Shown piece after piece: positions 21,507 through 34,919 of a DNA stretch of 64,000 nt. Made by a program: the position numbers and the translations under genes. The stretch is taken from contig JAKNSD010000060.1 of assembly GCA_023525715.1 (NCBI GenBank), positions 377,001 through 441,000 of the forward strand. Reading direction: 5' to 3'. The DNA comes from Cichorium intybus. Taxonomy: Eukaryota > Streptophyta > Magnoliopsida > Asterales > Asteraceae. Below the pieces are notes generated by a model. That model was given only the letters and a program-made list of their open reading frames with translations, made no database searches and was not told the DNA's origin. How positions within the stretch are numbered: position 1 is the stretch's first letter; every line of letters begins with the position of its first letter.

Positions 21507-23509
21507 TGTAACAACATATGCTAGCTCATAAATATCTCAAACTAATATGCAATTGTTAATTAAATAACCACGACTATTATTAAATGTGTTAAATAACAAG
21601 AAAGACTATAAAGTGTGTTTTGGCCAATTTTGGCGGGAATCATAAAGCATGACATATGGTTAATATACCTAAATTGTTGGTTAATGCATATGATATTGAT
21701 TTTGAGGTTAAGGATGGGGTTGATTAAGTAATTAGTGAGAGATTTGAATCTTTAAGGATTATGTGACAAGTAATCCTGATGGACACGATGTGTCCATGAA
21801 AGTACGATGCTATAATGGAAGTAAAGTTATAAGTATGATGTTATTATGGAAACGAGCTGGACACGAAGCGAGAACTAACATGTCACGACATATGGTGTAG
21901 TCGCGTCTGTCAAGGCGACACGACATGTGGGTACCGACAATACAGGGGTATATTGGGTATTTAAGTCAGTCTAACCTCTTTTTCACACACACACACTTCA
22001 GCAAAGGACAGGAGATGGGAGTTTAGAGTTTTGTTGACAAAATTAACCAAGGAATTCTAAGGATCTAGCTGTTACTCGTTAGAATTAAAGGTATGATCTT
22101 GATTATTAAGGCTAAATCTAAGTTTTGGAACCCTAAAGTCATAATTTAAGGGTTTGTGATGTGAAGTTAGTAATTATTATGGTTTCAACGAAATAGTTAG
22201 ATACCATGCCTAAATATCAGTTGTGATGTTGAATTCAAGTTAAAAGAAAATGAGATGTGGCCCTAAAATGGTATGAATCAGCGAATCCCAAGGACTACTC
22301 GATCACGAGCAACACGACACATCGGGTCGTATGAGATAACACGGGACGCGACACGTCCAACATAACAATGGCATGACACATAATTCTTTCAGAAATCATT
22401 TTCCTTGTTTATTCAAAGTACCTTAAAAGACTTAAACTTGTAAAGTTATAATTAAGAACGATATTGGTTGTAAAGTCGTCTATAAGGGTATAGACGATTT
22501 ATAGCTGTTTATGTATGCATAAAAACCTAATATAGGTTGATCGGGGGCAAAAGTGTTTGATTGGAGATTTGTGGTTGTAGCACTATACTCTTGGAAGTAT
22601 CATCAGGAGAGCAACCACTTTCTATCCGCTATTGTTGATGCTATTAAAAATATTATGCATGTACTTAAGTGGCTGAAAGTCTATGAGGTTGAGATATGAA
22701 TGCCTTAGTGGCTAGGTAGTGCCTTAGTGATTGGGAGTCTGCGTTAGTGTCTGGGAGTCTGTCTTAGTGGCTGGAAGCATGTGTGACTGAGGTACAACTG
22801 CCTATGTGGCTAGGTGAAATGAGGAGAAGAACAAAAAGAATGATTGTTACGCGAGTTTCTTATATTAAACCTTTATACATAACAGTTATGGTATTGATTA
22901 ACCACTTTCTCTTCTTTATTGTTGATGCTATTAGCAATGTTATGGATATGCCTAAGTTGTTGAAAGTCTATGTGGTTGAGATATGAGTGCCTTAATGGTT
23001 AGATAGTGCCTTAGTAGCTGGGAGCCTGCCTTAGTGGATGGAGTACGCCTTAGTGGCTAGAAGCATGTATGATTGAGGTACGAGTGCCTATATGGCTGGG
23101 TGAAGTTAGGAGAAAGAAAAAAAGGAATCATTGTTACACTGGTTTCTTCTATGAAAACCTTTATACATAACATTATTGTATTGATTAATGTTGACATTAT
23201 TATTGGTTGCTCACTAAGCTTTAGAAGCTTACAATATTGTGTTGACTAACATTGCAGTTCCTAGTAACCCCTCGAATGGGAAGGAGAAGGTCGATAGCTA
23301 GGATGGGCGTGCTTGTGTATAATTTTGTACTATTATGGTTACCCAGCTTTAAGGATTCCATGTTTGTATATTATATTATCCTTTTAATACACTTGAATGC
23401 TTTTGGGCTATATGTTATACACCATATAACTGATGGGTTTTGATGTAATGTTAATCTTTAATATTTTTAAAAGAATTTTTTCAATACGTTTTATAGAAGG
23501 TTTATGTCA
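21507..23509 (+). repeat. 3' LTR of the chromovirus
   Basis: It aligns with the 5' LTR at 11155-13693 but lacks the solo-LTR insert. It carries its own tandem duplication of about 287 bp: the CCACTTTCT..TGTTGATGCTATTA block recurs at about 22614 and 22901. The end is worn and set by alignment at about 23509. Confidence 0.82.
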
Positions 23510-23940
23510 TGTCCCAAGGAACCACATCTGATAGATGTGAAGAGAATGTTCCTCTAGGTTAAAGGGTCACCAAAAATGGGATCGTTGTATGAGAAATGTG
23601 GTATGGAATAAAGAAAAATTATATGGATTCCAGGAGATATGGATAATGGATAGAACACCTTTGGTTATGTTTTTCTCATTAACAATGTGACAGTAACATA
23701 GAGCTTAAAAAGACAACCTATGAGAATTAATTGGTATTTGATTGAAAAAATCTCAAGCTTACTACGAGGAACATTTGTTAGGATTTTCGGTTCGATTTTC
23801 CTTCTCTTTAATTTGTAATTGCTTACTATATAGAAGCTTGTTGTATCAATAGACGTATCGATCCAAGATTGTTCAAAATTATTATGTGTGACTATGAGAG
23901 TTGCCATGTTTCAACATTTGATTCTAAAACCGGATCTATA
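23510..23940. other. Unassigned DNA
   Basis: No recognisable gene or element. Confidence 0.5.
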
Positions 23941-23941
23941 T

Positions 23942-24613
23942 TAGGGCTGAGTACGGTGCGATTCAGTGCAGTTATTCGTCAAAACCGAACCGCAAATGCA
24001 ATTTTTCCTACCAAGAACCGTGTAGTGCGGTTTATACTGCAATGCTGTTTTTTGGTTTTTTTAGTGTTGTTCGGTTTCATGCGGTTGCGGTGCGGTTTTT
24101 AACGCCGTGCCTTTGGTGCGGGTTTTCCCATCCGTTTTAAACCACAATTAAATATTTCATATTTTACATAAATTGTTTGAGCATATGAGACATTTTTTTT
24201 ACGGTTTTAGGATATCAAAGATTATTAGTCTATTAGTTGTAATAATAAAACACTATCCAACCATTAAATTAAGTACTATTAGTAGACAATGATTCGTTTG
24301 ACGTTAGCCTACGGCAAAAATTCGAAAATTGAAGTATATCGCTTCCACGTTCAGTATGCTATTATTCCAAGATTTATTTTAATAATTAATATATTAATAA
24401 TTAAATTATAATTATTATATATAAAATATAAATATATAATTTATTTAATATATTACAAGCGATGCAGTTCGGTTTTTTCAGTTATTTTATATATCAAAAA
24501 CGCACTGCACCGAGAGTTTTTGGTTTTTTCAAAATTAAAACCGCTCCATCAGTTTTTGTTTTTGTTTTTGTTTGCGGTTTTTTTATATGCGGTTCCGTTT
24601 CTACTCACCCCTA
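23942..24613. mobile_element. hAT-like non-autonomous element (TAGGGSTGAGTA ends)
   Basis: The left end reads TAGGGCTGAGTACGGTGCG and the right end is its inverse, CTACTCACCCCTA. The interior is rich in GCGGTTCGGTTTTT-type motifs and has no transposase. The flanks GATCTATA and ATTCTATA fit a worn 8-bp duplication (6 of 8). Confidence 0.65.
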
Positions 24614-24917
24614 AATTCTATATAGATTCTTCTTTCCCATGTGGGTTGTAATTTCTAACCATCCGAAGATCAAAATTAACCATATCACACCAACTGCTCT
24701 TACGAGTTGATGATCAATAGCGGTGAAGGGTGGCCGTGCGTAATTAGGTGGTCAACGTATTAAATACCATGTGGATTCGATATAGAATTGAAGTTAGGAA
24801 ATCATAGAGGTCCTTAGAACAAGGATCATATTCATGGATGTTGTGGTGTGGACCACTTTCTAGGTAGTGTGGTCCATGGGGATTTAAAGGGTTTTTAACC
24901 CACAAATATAAATCGTC
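24614..24917. other. Unassigned DNA
   Basis: Nothing recognisable up to the start of the tandem duplication. Confidence 0.5.
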
Positions 24918-25795
24918 TTTAATTAAAAATTATTATTTTGGTGTGATTCTGAGCCTGATATGGTCGACAATTATGCATGAGTCAAGATTGCATGCGTATT
25001 ACTGCATTTGCATGCCCTGCTCTTGGTGTCATTTGATAGTGACCCTTCACAAATTACACCAAAATCTCTAGACAACTTATTTTAAACTTATTGACTTTTT
25101 TTTTACATTACCGTTACACATAAAAGGTCTTAAAAGTAACCAATTATAACTTTTTATTTATTTAGGTAGCAAATATTCTTTTTGACAATAAGGTTACTAA
25201 ACCTAAGATATCCGGCTGTCAATGTAATTTGGTAAACAAAATCTCAAATAACCACTCACCAAATTAAGGATGACAATCCGGGACACGATACGCCACAAAA
25301 CGAAATTGAGACGAAATTAAAATTGAATTCGTGTTCGTGTCAAGTGTAAGAAACACAATTTTCGTGTCGTGTCGTCTTCGTGTTTAAAATTCGACACGAT
25401 ATTAACATGCGTTTGTCGTGTTTATCGTGTGTCGTGTTTTGTATGTTTAGTTATGAATTAAATAAACTAAATATTTATTCTAATTTATCTATTTCGTGTT
25501 TGTGGTATCTGTCGTTTTTATAGTGTTTTAATGGGTCGTTTTCGTTTTAGTAAAACAAAACACGACATCGTGGCGTGTCCTGTCAGCTAAAAATCCAACA
25601 AGACTACCAGATTTTCCACCCCTATGCCAAATCATGTTTATGCAGGTGTTTAGCAATATATTTAGCACAAATCGTCTAATTAGTGACTTAATTACAATAA
25701 AATAATAGTTTAATGATATATTTAACATAAAAATCGTATACATGTATATTGATTGGTCATGCACATCTTATAAAACAGATTTCAACATTTATTTT
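24918..25795. repeat. Exact tandem duplication, copy 1 (878 bp)
   Basis: Every segment I compared with the following 878 bp is identical, including mononucleotide runs. The unit contains a small TIR-like element at about 25266-25626, whose ends read AGGATGACAATCCGGGACAC and CCACCCCTATG, flanked by CCAAATTA/CCAAATCA (a possible 8-bp duplication). No gene is contained. Confidence 0.9.
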
Positions 25796-26673
25796 TTTAA
25801 TTAAAAATTATTATTTTGGTGTGATTCTGAGCCTGATATGGTCGACAATTATGCATGAGTCAAGATTGCATGCGTATTACTGCATTTGCATGCCCTGCTC
25901 TTGGTGTCATTTGATAGTGACCCTTCACAAATTACACCAAAATCTCTAGACAACTTATTTTAAACTTATTGACTTTTTTTTTACATTACCGTTACACATA
26001 AAAGGTCTTAAAAGTAACCAATTATAACTTTTTATTTATTTAGGTAGCAAATATTCTTTTTGACAATAAGGTTACTAAACCTAAGATATCCGGCTGTCAA
26101 TGTAATTTGGTAAACAAAATCTCAAATAACCACTCACCAAATTAAGGATGACAATCCGGGACACGATACGCCACAAAACGAAATTGAGACGAAATTAAAA
26201 TTGAATTCGTGTTCGTGTCAAGTGTAAGAAACACAATTTTCGTGTCGTGTCGTCTTCGTGTTTAAAATTCGACACGATATTAACATGCGTTTGTCGTGTT
26301 TATCGTGTGTCGTGTTTTGTATGTTTAGTTATGAATTAAATAAACTAAATATTTATTCTAATTTATCTATTTCGTGTTTGTGGTATCTGTCGTTTTTATA
26401 GTGTTTTAATGGGTCGTTTTCGTTTTAGTAAAACAAAACACGACATCGTGGCGTGTCCTGTCAGCTAAAAATCCAACAAGACTACCAGATTTTCCACCCC
26501 TATGCCAAATCATGTTTATGCAGGTGTTTAGCAATATATTTAGCACAAATCGTCTAATTAGTGACTTAATTACAATAAAATAATAGTTTAATGATATATT
26601 TAACATAAAAATCGTATACATGTATATTGATTGGTCATGCACATCTTATAAAACAGATTTCAACATTTATTTT
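25796..26673. repeat. Exact tandem duplication, copy 2 (878 bp)
   Basis: Copy of 24918-25795 with a period of 878. It ends in a T run (26667-26686) that continues beyond the unit. The identity points to a very recent event or an assembly artefact. Confidence 0.9.
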
Positions 26674-26855
26674 TTTTTTTTTTTTTGGAACGGCTGAATG
26701 TATAAAAAGAACAAACGAGGCGCTAAACAAGTAAACATGTGATTATAAAGCAATAACAAGCATCGGGGGTTTAAATCCAAGTGGCCCAATTGACTACTTT
26801 TAGAATTCATATACACAAACCAAGTAAAATACATTGTAACTATGCTATCAAGAGC

Positions 26856-26990
26856 CAATGGCCTCTTGGTCAAGTCGTAAAGGCGTCGTCCTCTCTCTTT
26901 GAGGTTGAGGGTTCAAGTCTCGTTAAAAACACAGGTAGAATCAGCAGTAGTTTAGAAGTAGGAGTTAGATAGATTTGCCATTTTAAAAAT
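26856..26990 (+). mobile_element. SINE-like sequence with tRNA-type promoter boxes
   Basis: TGGTCAAGTCG (26867-26877) resembles box A and GGTTCAAGTCT (26910-26920) resembles box B of a Pol III internal promoter, 43 bp apart. The body is not a cloverleaf-forming tRNA. No clear poly(A) tail or target duplication was found, so this is tentative. Confidence 0.45.
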
Positions 26991-29599
26991 AAATTATCAA
27001 ATTATAATTCAAATCATAATTTATTTAGGTAACAAATTATCAAAGTGCCTTCAACTTTTTTTTTTGAAACAACTAGAATTTATAAACTAGCAATGATTAC
27101 TACAAAGAGATAATTGGCGATCTTCACAATGATTAGCGATTTTCGAGACATGTTTTATTAGTTCTCGATAGCTAGGGTTTTTCAATCCTAGGATCACAAG
27201 CAATTCACTAGTTTGGGTATGTGTTCAAAAGAATATATAACATAATAGAATTTTCCTCATAAATTTTTCGTTGCCAATTTTCCAAAACACTTCTCGACAC
27301 GTCAATTGTGGAAGACAAGTAAGTTGTCAAAGAATGGTGAACCTTTTACATTGGTTCACTTTATCGAGTAGACAATATAGCAACTCTCGTGTTGAATTTA
27401 TGCACTATATGTATATGGAGTTTGAAGTTATTTGCTAATGTTGCTTGATTTGATGAAGGCTCTAAACCACCATCCATGATGTCGAGTAAACTGAAACCCA
27501 TAGAGACTCGGTCTCTTTTTCATGGGTCCAATGTTGGTTCTTCTTATTATGGTGCCCTTTGTGGTTTGGATATGAATGTCGGTTATATGAATGACAAGTT
27601 GACTATTGTTATTGATGAGGTGTTTTAGGACTTCTTTTTAGCTTACTGCTAGTGTTTTGTTCGTTATATATAGATTCTTTTAGCTATTAAAAAAATATAT
27701 GAAGCAAGTACCTTTAAGCACATAAAAACATGTCCCACCAATTTACGAGCATAAATATTATTTTTTCCATACTAATCAAATTATATAAATATTAATAGGA
27801 TAACTTTACAACAATGATATATATTACATAAAAATAAAACATAACTTTTAAACATTGACACAAATAAGTTATTTCGATAAATATTTGGTTAAATTACATC
27901 CAACGTATTTGTGGTTTATTTAAACTTATATATGTTGTTTTAAAAGTCGTTTTTTCACTCAGACCAAACCGGTTGTTTGGTTTTGTTTGATTTCAGTTCT
28001 TACCTGGTCTAAAATAATAATTATTTTAATTTTATATAATTTTTTACCTTTTTATATTTGTCTATTTTTTATATTTTTACTAAATTAAATTGGACCACAA
28101 TATCAATCTATAAATCTAGAGTTATTCAACTTGTCATTCTCCACCATAAATAAAACATAGTGATGGCTTGTTTATAGTTGTGCTTGTTTAATCACACTTG
28201 TGCTTGTGAAAAGCTTAATTTATATGTTAAAATCCACATTAAAGTTGAAATCATCCTCTATTCATCATATACATGATAATTAGTTCAGTTGGTAGATAGT
28301 GAGTACCAATTACATTATATGTGCAATTCTTAGATTTTTTTGGAACTTTAGACAAAAGTTGGTGTCCAAATGGCATGTTCAATCTTCATTTCCCCGAACT
28401 TAGGTCTTATAAGGCTATAAATGCAGCTATTAGATTATAGGACCCTCGAGTCCAAATGGAATGTTTAATCCCATAATTTTTCCAAACTTAAAGGCCTATA
28501 AAGGAGTCGGTTTAATTGTCCAATTCAGAACTTTGGATTTTGGCTTAGGTCTTATGTGCGCACAGAATCCACCTTACAGTTTGTAATATAATTGGGTCTT
28601 ACATTTATATAAAAAATTATACCTGCAACTGTTTTAACGATCAGATGATAGGACTAAAAATCAAAAAGTTGTTTTAGTTTGTATAATAAATATTGTACAA
28701 AATTAGTGTTACAAAATATATACTTGCATACAACCAGTTGGTAAACACGATTTGCTAAAACAATTTTAAACAATTTCACATTTTCGTTAAAACCATTTAA
28801 ACCGATTTACTAATTTAAAATATTAAAATCGTTTGAAGTTTTTTTTTTTATTTATATTTTAGGAGTTTTAGTTAACAAATATTTATTCTAAAAACTAAAT
28901 TTATTTATTTATTTAGTTTTCAACAAAAAAAATAGTTTTAAAATGGATACAGTCTTTATAATAAAACGTGCATTGTCCGAGCCCCAATCCTATAATCAAA
29001 ATTTATGAGCCGACATAAAAATGTTTGATCAAAAAATAAGAGGAAGAAAACCATTTCTCAAACCAAAGTAGGCTCTAAAGACTATATTAGATGTGGGTCG
29101 AGACATTGCCTTTGATGGGCATGGTCTCTAGGTCTTCCAATTTACTCAATTTTTTTTTAAAAAAGAACTATTCTAGTACTTCAAAAAAAAAAAAAAAAAA
29201 AAAAAAGAACTAGTAACATATATAATTAGTTAATTACAAAAGAATCCAAAAATTCCAAAACCATTACATAAAAGGAACAAGCAACAACCACAAATAGTTA
29301 AAACGGGCAAAAGTAATGCACTCAAACAATTTACATCCACATGTAAAATAGTTTTAGTTGTTTGTTTATAAGACTCATGAATGTCGAATCTATAAAGTTA
29401 ATATTATTTCACAAGTAAAGCTCAATCAAACAATTAAAAGTTAAATATCAACAATATTTAAAAATTTAAAATTTTATGTAATTTTTCAAACATTCCATCA
29501 AAATCGATGGCGTTCATAATTTTAAAATTTGTCATCATGGGATTACATAAAGTTATCCTACTTTTTGCCATATACTCCGTATTAGTTTAAAGAATGAGA
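26991..29599. other. Unassigned AT-rich DNA
   Basis: About 2.6 kb with T- or A-runs (27057-27066, 29183-29206) that may mark decayed retroposon tails, but no protein or element family I can name. Confidence 0.5.
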
Positions 29600-29609
29600 C
29601 TCAAACTTT

Positions 29610-30720
29610 GGGAAAATGACTTATAAGGGTAACCATGTTTCAAAAGTGTTCACTAAATACCATCCAAATTTAAAGTGTTCAAAAAATATCATCGAAGTAT
29701 ACCCTCTGTACGTATTATACCATCTAACTTTAGGTGTTGTTCAAATTTTACCCTAATGTCACCGGTTATCAATCGGTTATTAGGTGACCTGTCATAGCAT
29801 TTGCTTACCTGGCATATATGTTTCTCCCACACATATTAGGGTAAATATTATTCCTCTGTAAACGGCACAAGGAAACCTGGAAAACCATGTCGGTTTCAAT
29901 TTTCATCAGATCGGGAAAAAAGGAGCGAGAGGGAAGGTCGGGCTTGGCCTTGAGATTCACGTTTTTCGATAGCGAGATTGATCGATTGTGAGGTCGAGAA
30001 AATGGAATGAGCGATTGATTTTCTTGTTGTGTGTGCGTACGTTTGATCCGAAAAAGAGGAAATAGATTTAGTGAGACAAATATAGATCGAGACTGAGGGC
30101 ATCAAGAGATGATCGGTCGTGATTGAAGTAATTAGCGGTGGCCCCTGGTCGCCGGATTGAAGCTTGGAGGCGGCGGTCGGTGCTGTTGTCGGCCGGATTT
30201 CAACCCTAAAGTGTGCATATGTGTGTGATTTCAAACTGATGCGTGAGAGAAAAAAGGAGAACGCGTGAGGTAGAAAGATACTGAACAAATCAAACGCAGC
30301 AACTCAGCTGTTGTTGCCATTCTCGTTTTCGTACAGAATAAACAGCCACGGAGGCTTTGGTGGCCGGATTTACGCAGGAACTGCAATGGCAGCGAAATTG
30401 ATGGTCGATGGTGGCGAGGATGATTTACGTCTACATTTGGGGTAATAAAGATGGGGAACAGTAATTTCTCTTATTCCACGTAATATCCACGTAATTGCCC
30501 CGTCATGTGTTTTTTTTCCACCTAAACATTTCACCGGGAAACATTTCCTACTTACTTGCTATAGCCGGTGACCTGAGGGTCAATTGTGAACAACACCTAA
30601 AGTTAGATGGTATAATATGTACAGAGGGTATACTTCGATGGTATTTTTTGAACACTTTAAACGTGGATGGTATTTTGTGAACACTTTTGAAACATTGTTA
30701 CCCTTATAAGTCATTTTCCC
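29610..30720. mobile_element. Non-autonomous MULE-type element, 1.1 kb
   Basis: The terminal inverted repeats are about 190 bp: GGGAAAATGACTTATAAGGG on the left and its complement on the right, with matching blocks such as GTATACCCTCTGTAC. The sequence ctcaaacttt flanks both ends (29600-29609 and 30721-30730), a 9-10 bp duplication as in MULEs. The interior (about 29880-30450) is more GC-rich than its surroundings and includes a 130-codon minus-strand frame (29896-30288) that I cannot identify; it could be captured host 5' sequence. Confidence 0.8.
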
Positions 30721-30730
30721 CTCAAACTTT

Positions 30731-32149
30731 ATACGCAGGTAGAACGTTCTCAAATAATCATACACGTTTTCCTTCTAGAATACTATCATACTCATACATA
30801 TAATGATTTTGGGTTATCAACAAAAACCGACTTTATTACCCTCTAGTCCTTTACTGCGTATTCGTAAATTATAAGTTTCAACCTTAGAACATCAACACCA
30901 TTTTCCTTTTCCTTTTATGTTATTCTAGATGGATAGGGCTTGGTCTGCTTCAGCTGGTCTTTTGCTAATAAATGCTTTGATTTTATTATTTAAAGCCCAT
31001 CTTGAGCTACAATTGGGTTGGGCCGATGACACTATTTCTATACGAGAACTGTACATTGTTCAAGAAAAAACTGCATTAACTTTATTGTGTGAACAGCATA
31101 CAATTACCTCAAATGGCATCATTAAAAAAAAATGAAATTTGGATTTGATATGTGAATAAACTTACCAGTTGTTATTATTATTCATAAGAAATTATATCTG
31201 AATAATGCATACTAGTAGTTACTTATAATTCATGCTATAGTTCATACTACTGATATATTTTATTTCATAGATATTATATTCATTATCATAATGTGATATT
31301 ACACTATAGTGTGGTTCATATCTGAATGGAGCTCATATGTTGTACTAAAATAATTACTTACATGCATAAAATCTGTTCAACAATGAATAACATGATAAAT
31401 AAAATAAGTTCTCTTATATAAATGTGTTATAATCACCTAGTTAGTTCACTTTCATCTTATTCGGCCTTGGTCTAACCATATATGTCCCGATCTCTAATAG
31501 AACCAAGTGTTTCGTTAGAAATACTAGCATGCTTCAAACTTTTGAACCGACTAGTTGAATCGTTTTAGTAGGTCCCAATGTTGAGATTTTTGTACATCTG
31601 TAATTACTATAATTCAACCAAGCCATTTAACAGACACACTTTAGAACTTTTAGATGTTACGTTTGAATTTTGATATAACGCATGTAATTTATAGGTTTAA
31701 AAGAATCATAAGAAGAAAAGGTAAAAGTAATAGGGAGGGTAAAGAAAAGAAAAAAGAGAGCCTCTTGTTGGTAAAGTGGCGTTCTTTAAGCAAAAAAAGG
31801 ATCTTGCATGATAGAGGAGATCTTCTCTACTATTCACAGTGAACAAAAGAAAAATAAAGATGCATTCTCGTATTAATATAATGGTAATAAGTTACAATTT
31901 TGAAAAAAGAAATGAGGACTAGCGAAGAACAAACAGCATGATCAGTCTTTTTATCTAAATCTAATGCGATAAATCTAATGCTCAGTTGAACAATTGGAAA
32001 CAATTTGGGATCCATTAAAGTTGGAGCGATAAACACAAAGAGTTTGTCTTAGTCTTGGAGGTTTTGTTACGATAAGTACTTATTCTGATCATACTAATTT
32101 ACATGTAAGATACCAAAACTTATGCGATATTAGAATAAAATTGAAGAAA

Positions 32150-32187
<38 letters not shown>

Positions 32188-32362
32188 CGCAAGTAATCAC
32201 AAGCACTTTGTAACGAATACTAATATTATTTTACCCCTTGAACTTGTCATAGTATTGATGTGTACTTATAATACAAAGATATGCATGATAAAGTTTACAA
32301 TAAACAAATTAGAATAAAATATGAGATTTGAAAATCAAAATCATATCATATATTATCTATAT
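30731..32362. other. Unassigned DNA
   Basis: A 68-codon frame at 30929-31135 begins MDRAWSASAGLLLINALIL, with a hydrophobic stretch, but matches nothing I know. A long A run lies at 32153-32185. Otherwise I see no features. Confidence 0.45.
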
Positions 32363-33027
32363 TAGGCCTGACAATCGTGTCGTGTTCGTGTCGAGTTGAA
32401 ACTTAAACGGGTTGAGATAGCTTGACTCAAACCCGATCTGTTTAATTATTGTGTCGAGTTCGTGTCGTGTTGGCGTTTTAGGGTTTATACTTTGTAAATG
32501 TGTCGTAGCATGTTAGATTGAAACACCGAGTAGGTTGCATGAAAGAGTAGAAGTTCGGGATGTAGAAAATAAAAAGTGAATAAATAGAATGACTAATAGT
32601 TTGGGAGTCGGTTGCACGAAATTCACAATAAGTTTAGGGGAATGAAGTCGCAGTGACGGGAAAGTGGCTGACTGCGATTGTGGATTATAACCTATTAATG
32701 AAAAAGTGAAAAACTAAAAATATGTCTTGAGTCAGACAAACTAATTAGTGACTTCTATATACAAAACAAACTCAACCTAAAGTTTTCTTTCGCATTTGTT
32801 TTTGGTTCAGGCATGCCCAATTTACCTAAAGAATTAAGAGAACTTGCATATAAATAAACGGGTCATTATCGTGTCATTTTCGAGTTGAAAGGTTGGACCC
32901 AAACCCAATCCATTTAATTTTCGTGTCGTGCCGTGTCAACTTGTTTTATTAAACGGGATGAAATCTCTAACCAAAACCTATTTATTTGTGTGTCGGTTTC
33001 GTGTCGTGTCAAGAATCGTCACCCCTA
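32363..33027. mobile_element. hAT-like non-autonomous element (GTGTCGTGTTCG family)
   Basis: The ends read TAGGCCTGACAATCGTGTCG and CGTGTCAAGAATCGTCACCCCTA. The flanks ATCTATAT (32355-32362) and ATCTCTAT (33028-33035) fit an 8-bp duplication with one change. The interior repeats GTGTCGTGTC motifs and has no transposase. A related partial copy lies at about 47115-47560. Confidence 0.68.
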
Positions 33028-33470
33028 ATCTCTATCACCCACATCAAACTGAGAGGTGGTGGACCAGCACGAAACTTGGTACACAATTTTCAAAAAGAAG
33101 TCATGGAAGACTTTTGGTAAAGATATCGACTAGTTGAAGATGTGTGGAAACAAAACATGTAAATAATGGCTTGAGTAATCACAATACGTAATGAAATATC
33201 TCTTACATCCTCGTGTAAGTATTTCATTTAGTTCAAAGATATATGAATAGATTAACTCTAGTAATGATGTATAGGTTTCACATTTATGAAATTCTTTATC
33301 GTCCAGTTTTAACATTCCTTTAGTTTGTATTATTTTCAATGTTTTTGACATTTGCATGTACTAAACTTTTGTGCCATACAAAATTTGAACAAGCGATATA
33401 ATTAGGAAATAGTAATTTCATTCGTCTCAAACTCGGTTACATCACGACTACTGTTATTGTTACTATCACT
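33028..33470. other. Unassigned DNA
   Basis: Nothing recognisable. Confidence 0.5.
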
Positions 33471-33479
33471 GTCACTAGA

Positions 33480-34865
33480 AGTAAACCCACCATCCCTAGC
33501 ACTTGCACTAAAATCAACATTTAACACAGAAGCACCAGGTCCATGACCCGCATCTACTTCATTCAAAGCTAACACATTTCACGTGTGTTGATTCCTTGGC
33601 CTAAAAAGATGTCGTTTCTTATGAACTTCAAATGACCATTCTTGATTACTACCTTGTACCTATTCTTGTCAAACTTGTACATCCACACGAGTCCCTTCGA
33701 GATCCCAAGAACATGAAACACATCTCAGAGGGTGATTCTGTGACCATTCTCGATTTTCAACACCACCATGCAAATACCACAAACCCACACTCTTTGACCA
33801 TCAGCACTCTCCACGACCATCCCTTCTGGTACATGACCATAAATATGGAAGCATGACTCGGTTCCGCAAATATGTACAGTAGCTCCATAATCCATAAACC
33901 AACCTTCGACTGCCACTGTCTGTGTAAGGCATAAAATCATGTTAACCCCTCAAAGACCCACGTTTGACACTAAGTTGGTAAGGTCCTTAGTTGCATTTGC
34001 GGAGGCTTGTGTAGGACCATATCTTCGCAAAGGTCATTCTCATGCATAACGACCAATCTCTTTGTAGACATGGCACTTTTTGGTTCTTTTGGGGTGTGTT
34101 GTTGTTAACGGTTACACATTTTTAAACTCCTTCTTCTTGAGTGCCAAGCCTCCTTTCTTGTTCATGAACCCATTCTTCCTCTTTTGGCCAAAACTCTAAA
34201 CTGACACATAATGCACACTCGATCCGATTTTACCTATTTTCCGTATTGCGCATTTACTCCTCAATTTAGAGGCTACAATAGATCATCTAAATAGTAGTCC
34301 TTGAGTATGTGTATCATTCTCCTAGAAGAGTCTTCTAGGAGAGTGACGAATTTACAATAACCACACCTACTTAGAAGAGCTCATGTAGAGGTGTGGAATG
34401 CGTGGCCAGCTTGTGGACTAAATCTTGAATCTCTTGCACCTACTCCAAGCTTGGTCTTTTGTCGAATTTTGGCAGAATGTACTTGTTAGTGCCTTCCTCA
34501 AGGGCCTTGTACTTAAGCTTCAAGGCTTTCTGAGTTCTCTCGAATCTTTGACCAATGTGTACAAATCATGGACGCTGCCAGATAGGGACTTCATGTGACA
34601 AAGGCATAAGTTCTCAGATTTTCTATGTAAAGCCCCCAACTTTCCAAATAAAACTTGATTTGTGGCCTGGTTCCTTTCCCATTCCGGGGACATGATCAGC
34701 CAGAATAGGGGCATTCAAGGTCCATATATAACCAAGTTTGACTACAACAACCATAATGTTGAACTTTTTAGCCCAGCTGGTGTTATTTTGACCATCGAGG
34801 TGGTCTAGTTTGACAAAATCCTGATTCATGAGTCGGAAGTGGGCGGAAGAGATTTCAGAGTCCAT
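33480..34865 (-). pseudogene. Ty1/copia gag-protease fragment (broken)
   Basis: Read on the minus strand, gag starts MDSEISSAHFRLMNQDFVKL with LDHLDGQNNTSW, as in plant copia Gag. Further pieces (YILPKFDKRPSLE, VQEIQDLVHKLAT) fit the gag-polypeptide region. At 33725-33940 the protease reads GWFMDYGATVHICG, where DYG replaces the catalytic DSG, followed by HRITLRDVFHVLGISKGL. No RT or integrase core was found. Several stops and frameshifts make it dead. Confidence 0.8.
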
Positions 34866-34919
34866 TTGTTTGAAATTTTAATCACAAAATAGAAACCTTT
34901 GAGGTTGTTGCATTTCAAA

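Noticed and set aside
25528..25764. Two identical 78-codon frames (also at 26406-26642)
   Set aside because: Identity comes from the 878-bp tandem duplication. The frame itself has no family match and spans a TIR-like element end.
30929..31135. 68-codon frame with a hydrophobic N-terminus
   Set aside because: No recognisable family and no supporting gene structure around it.
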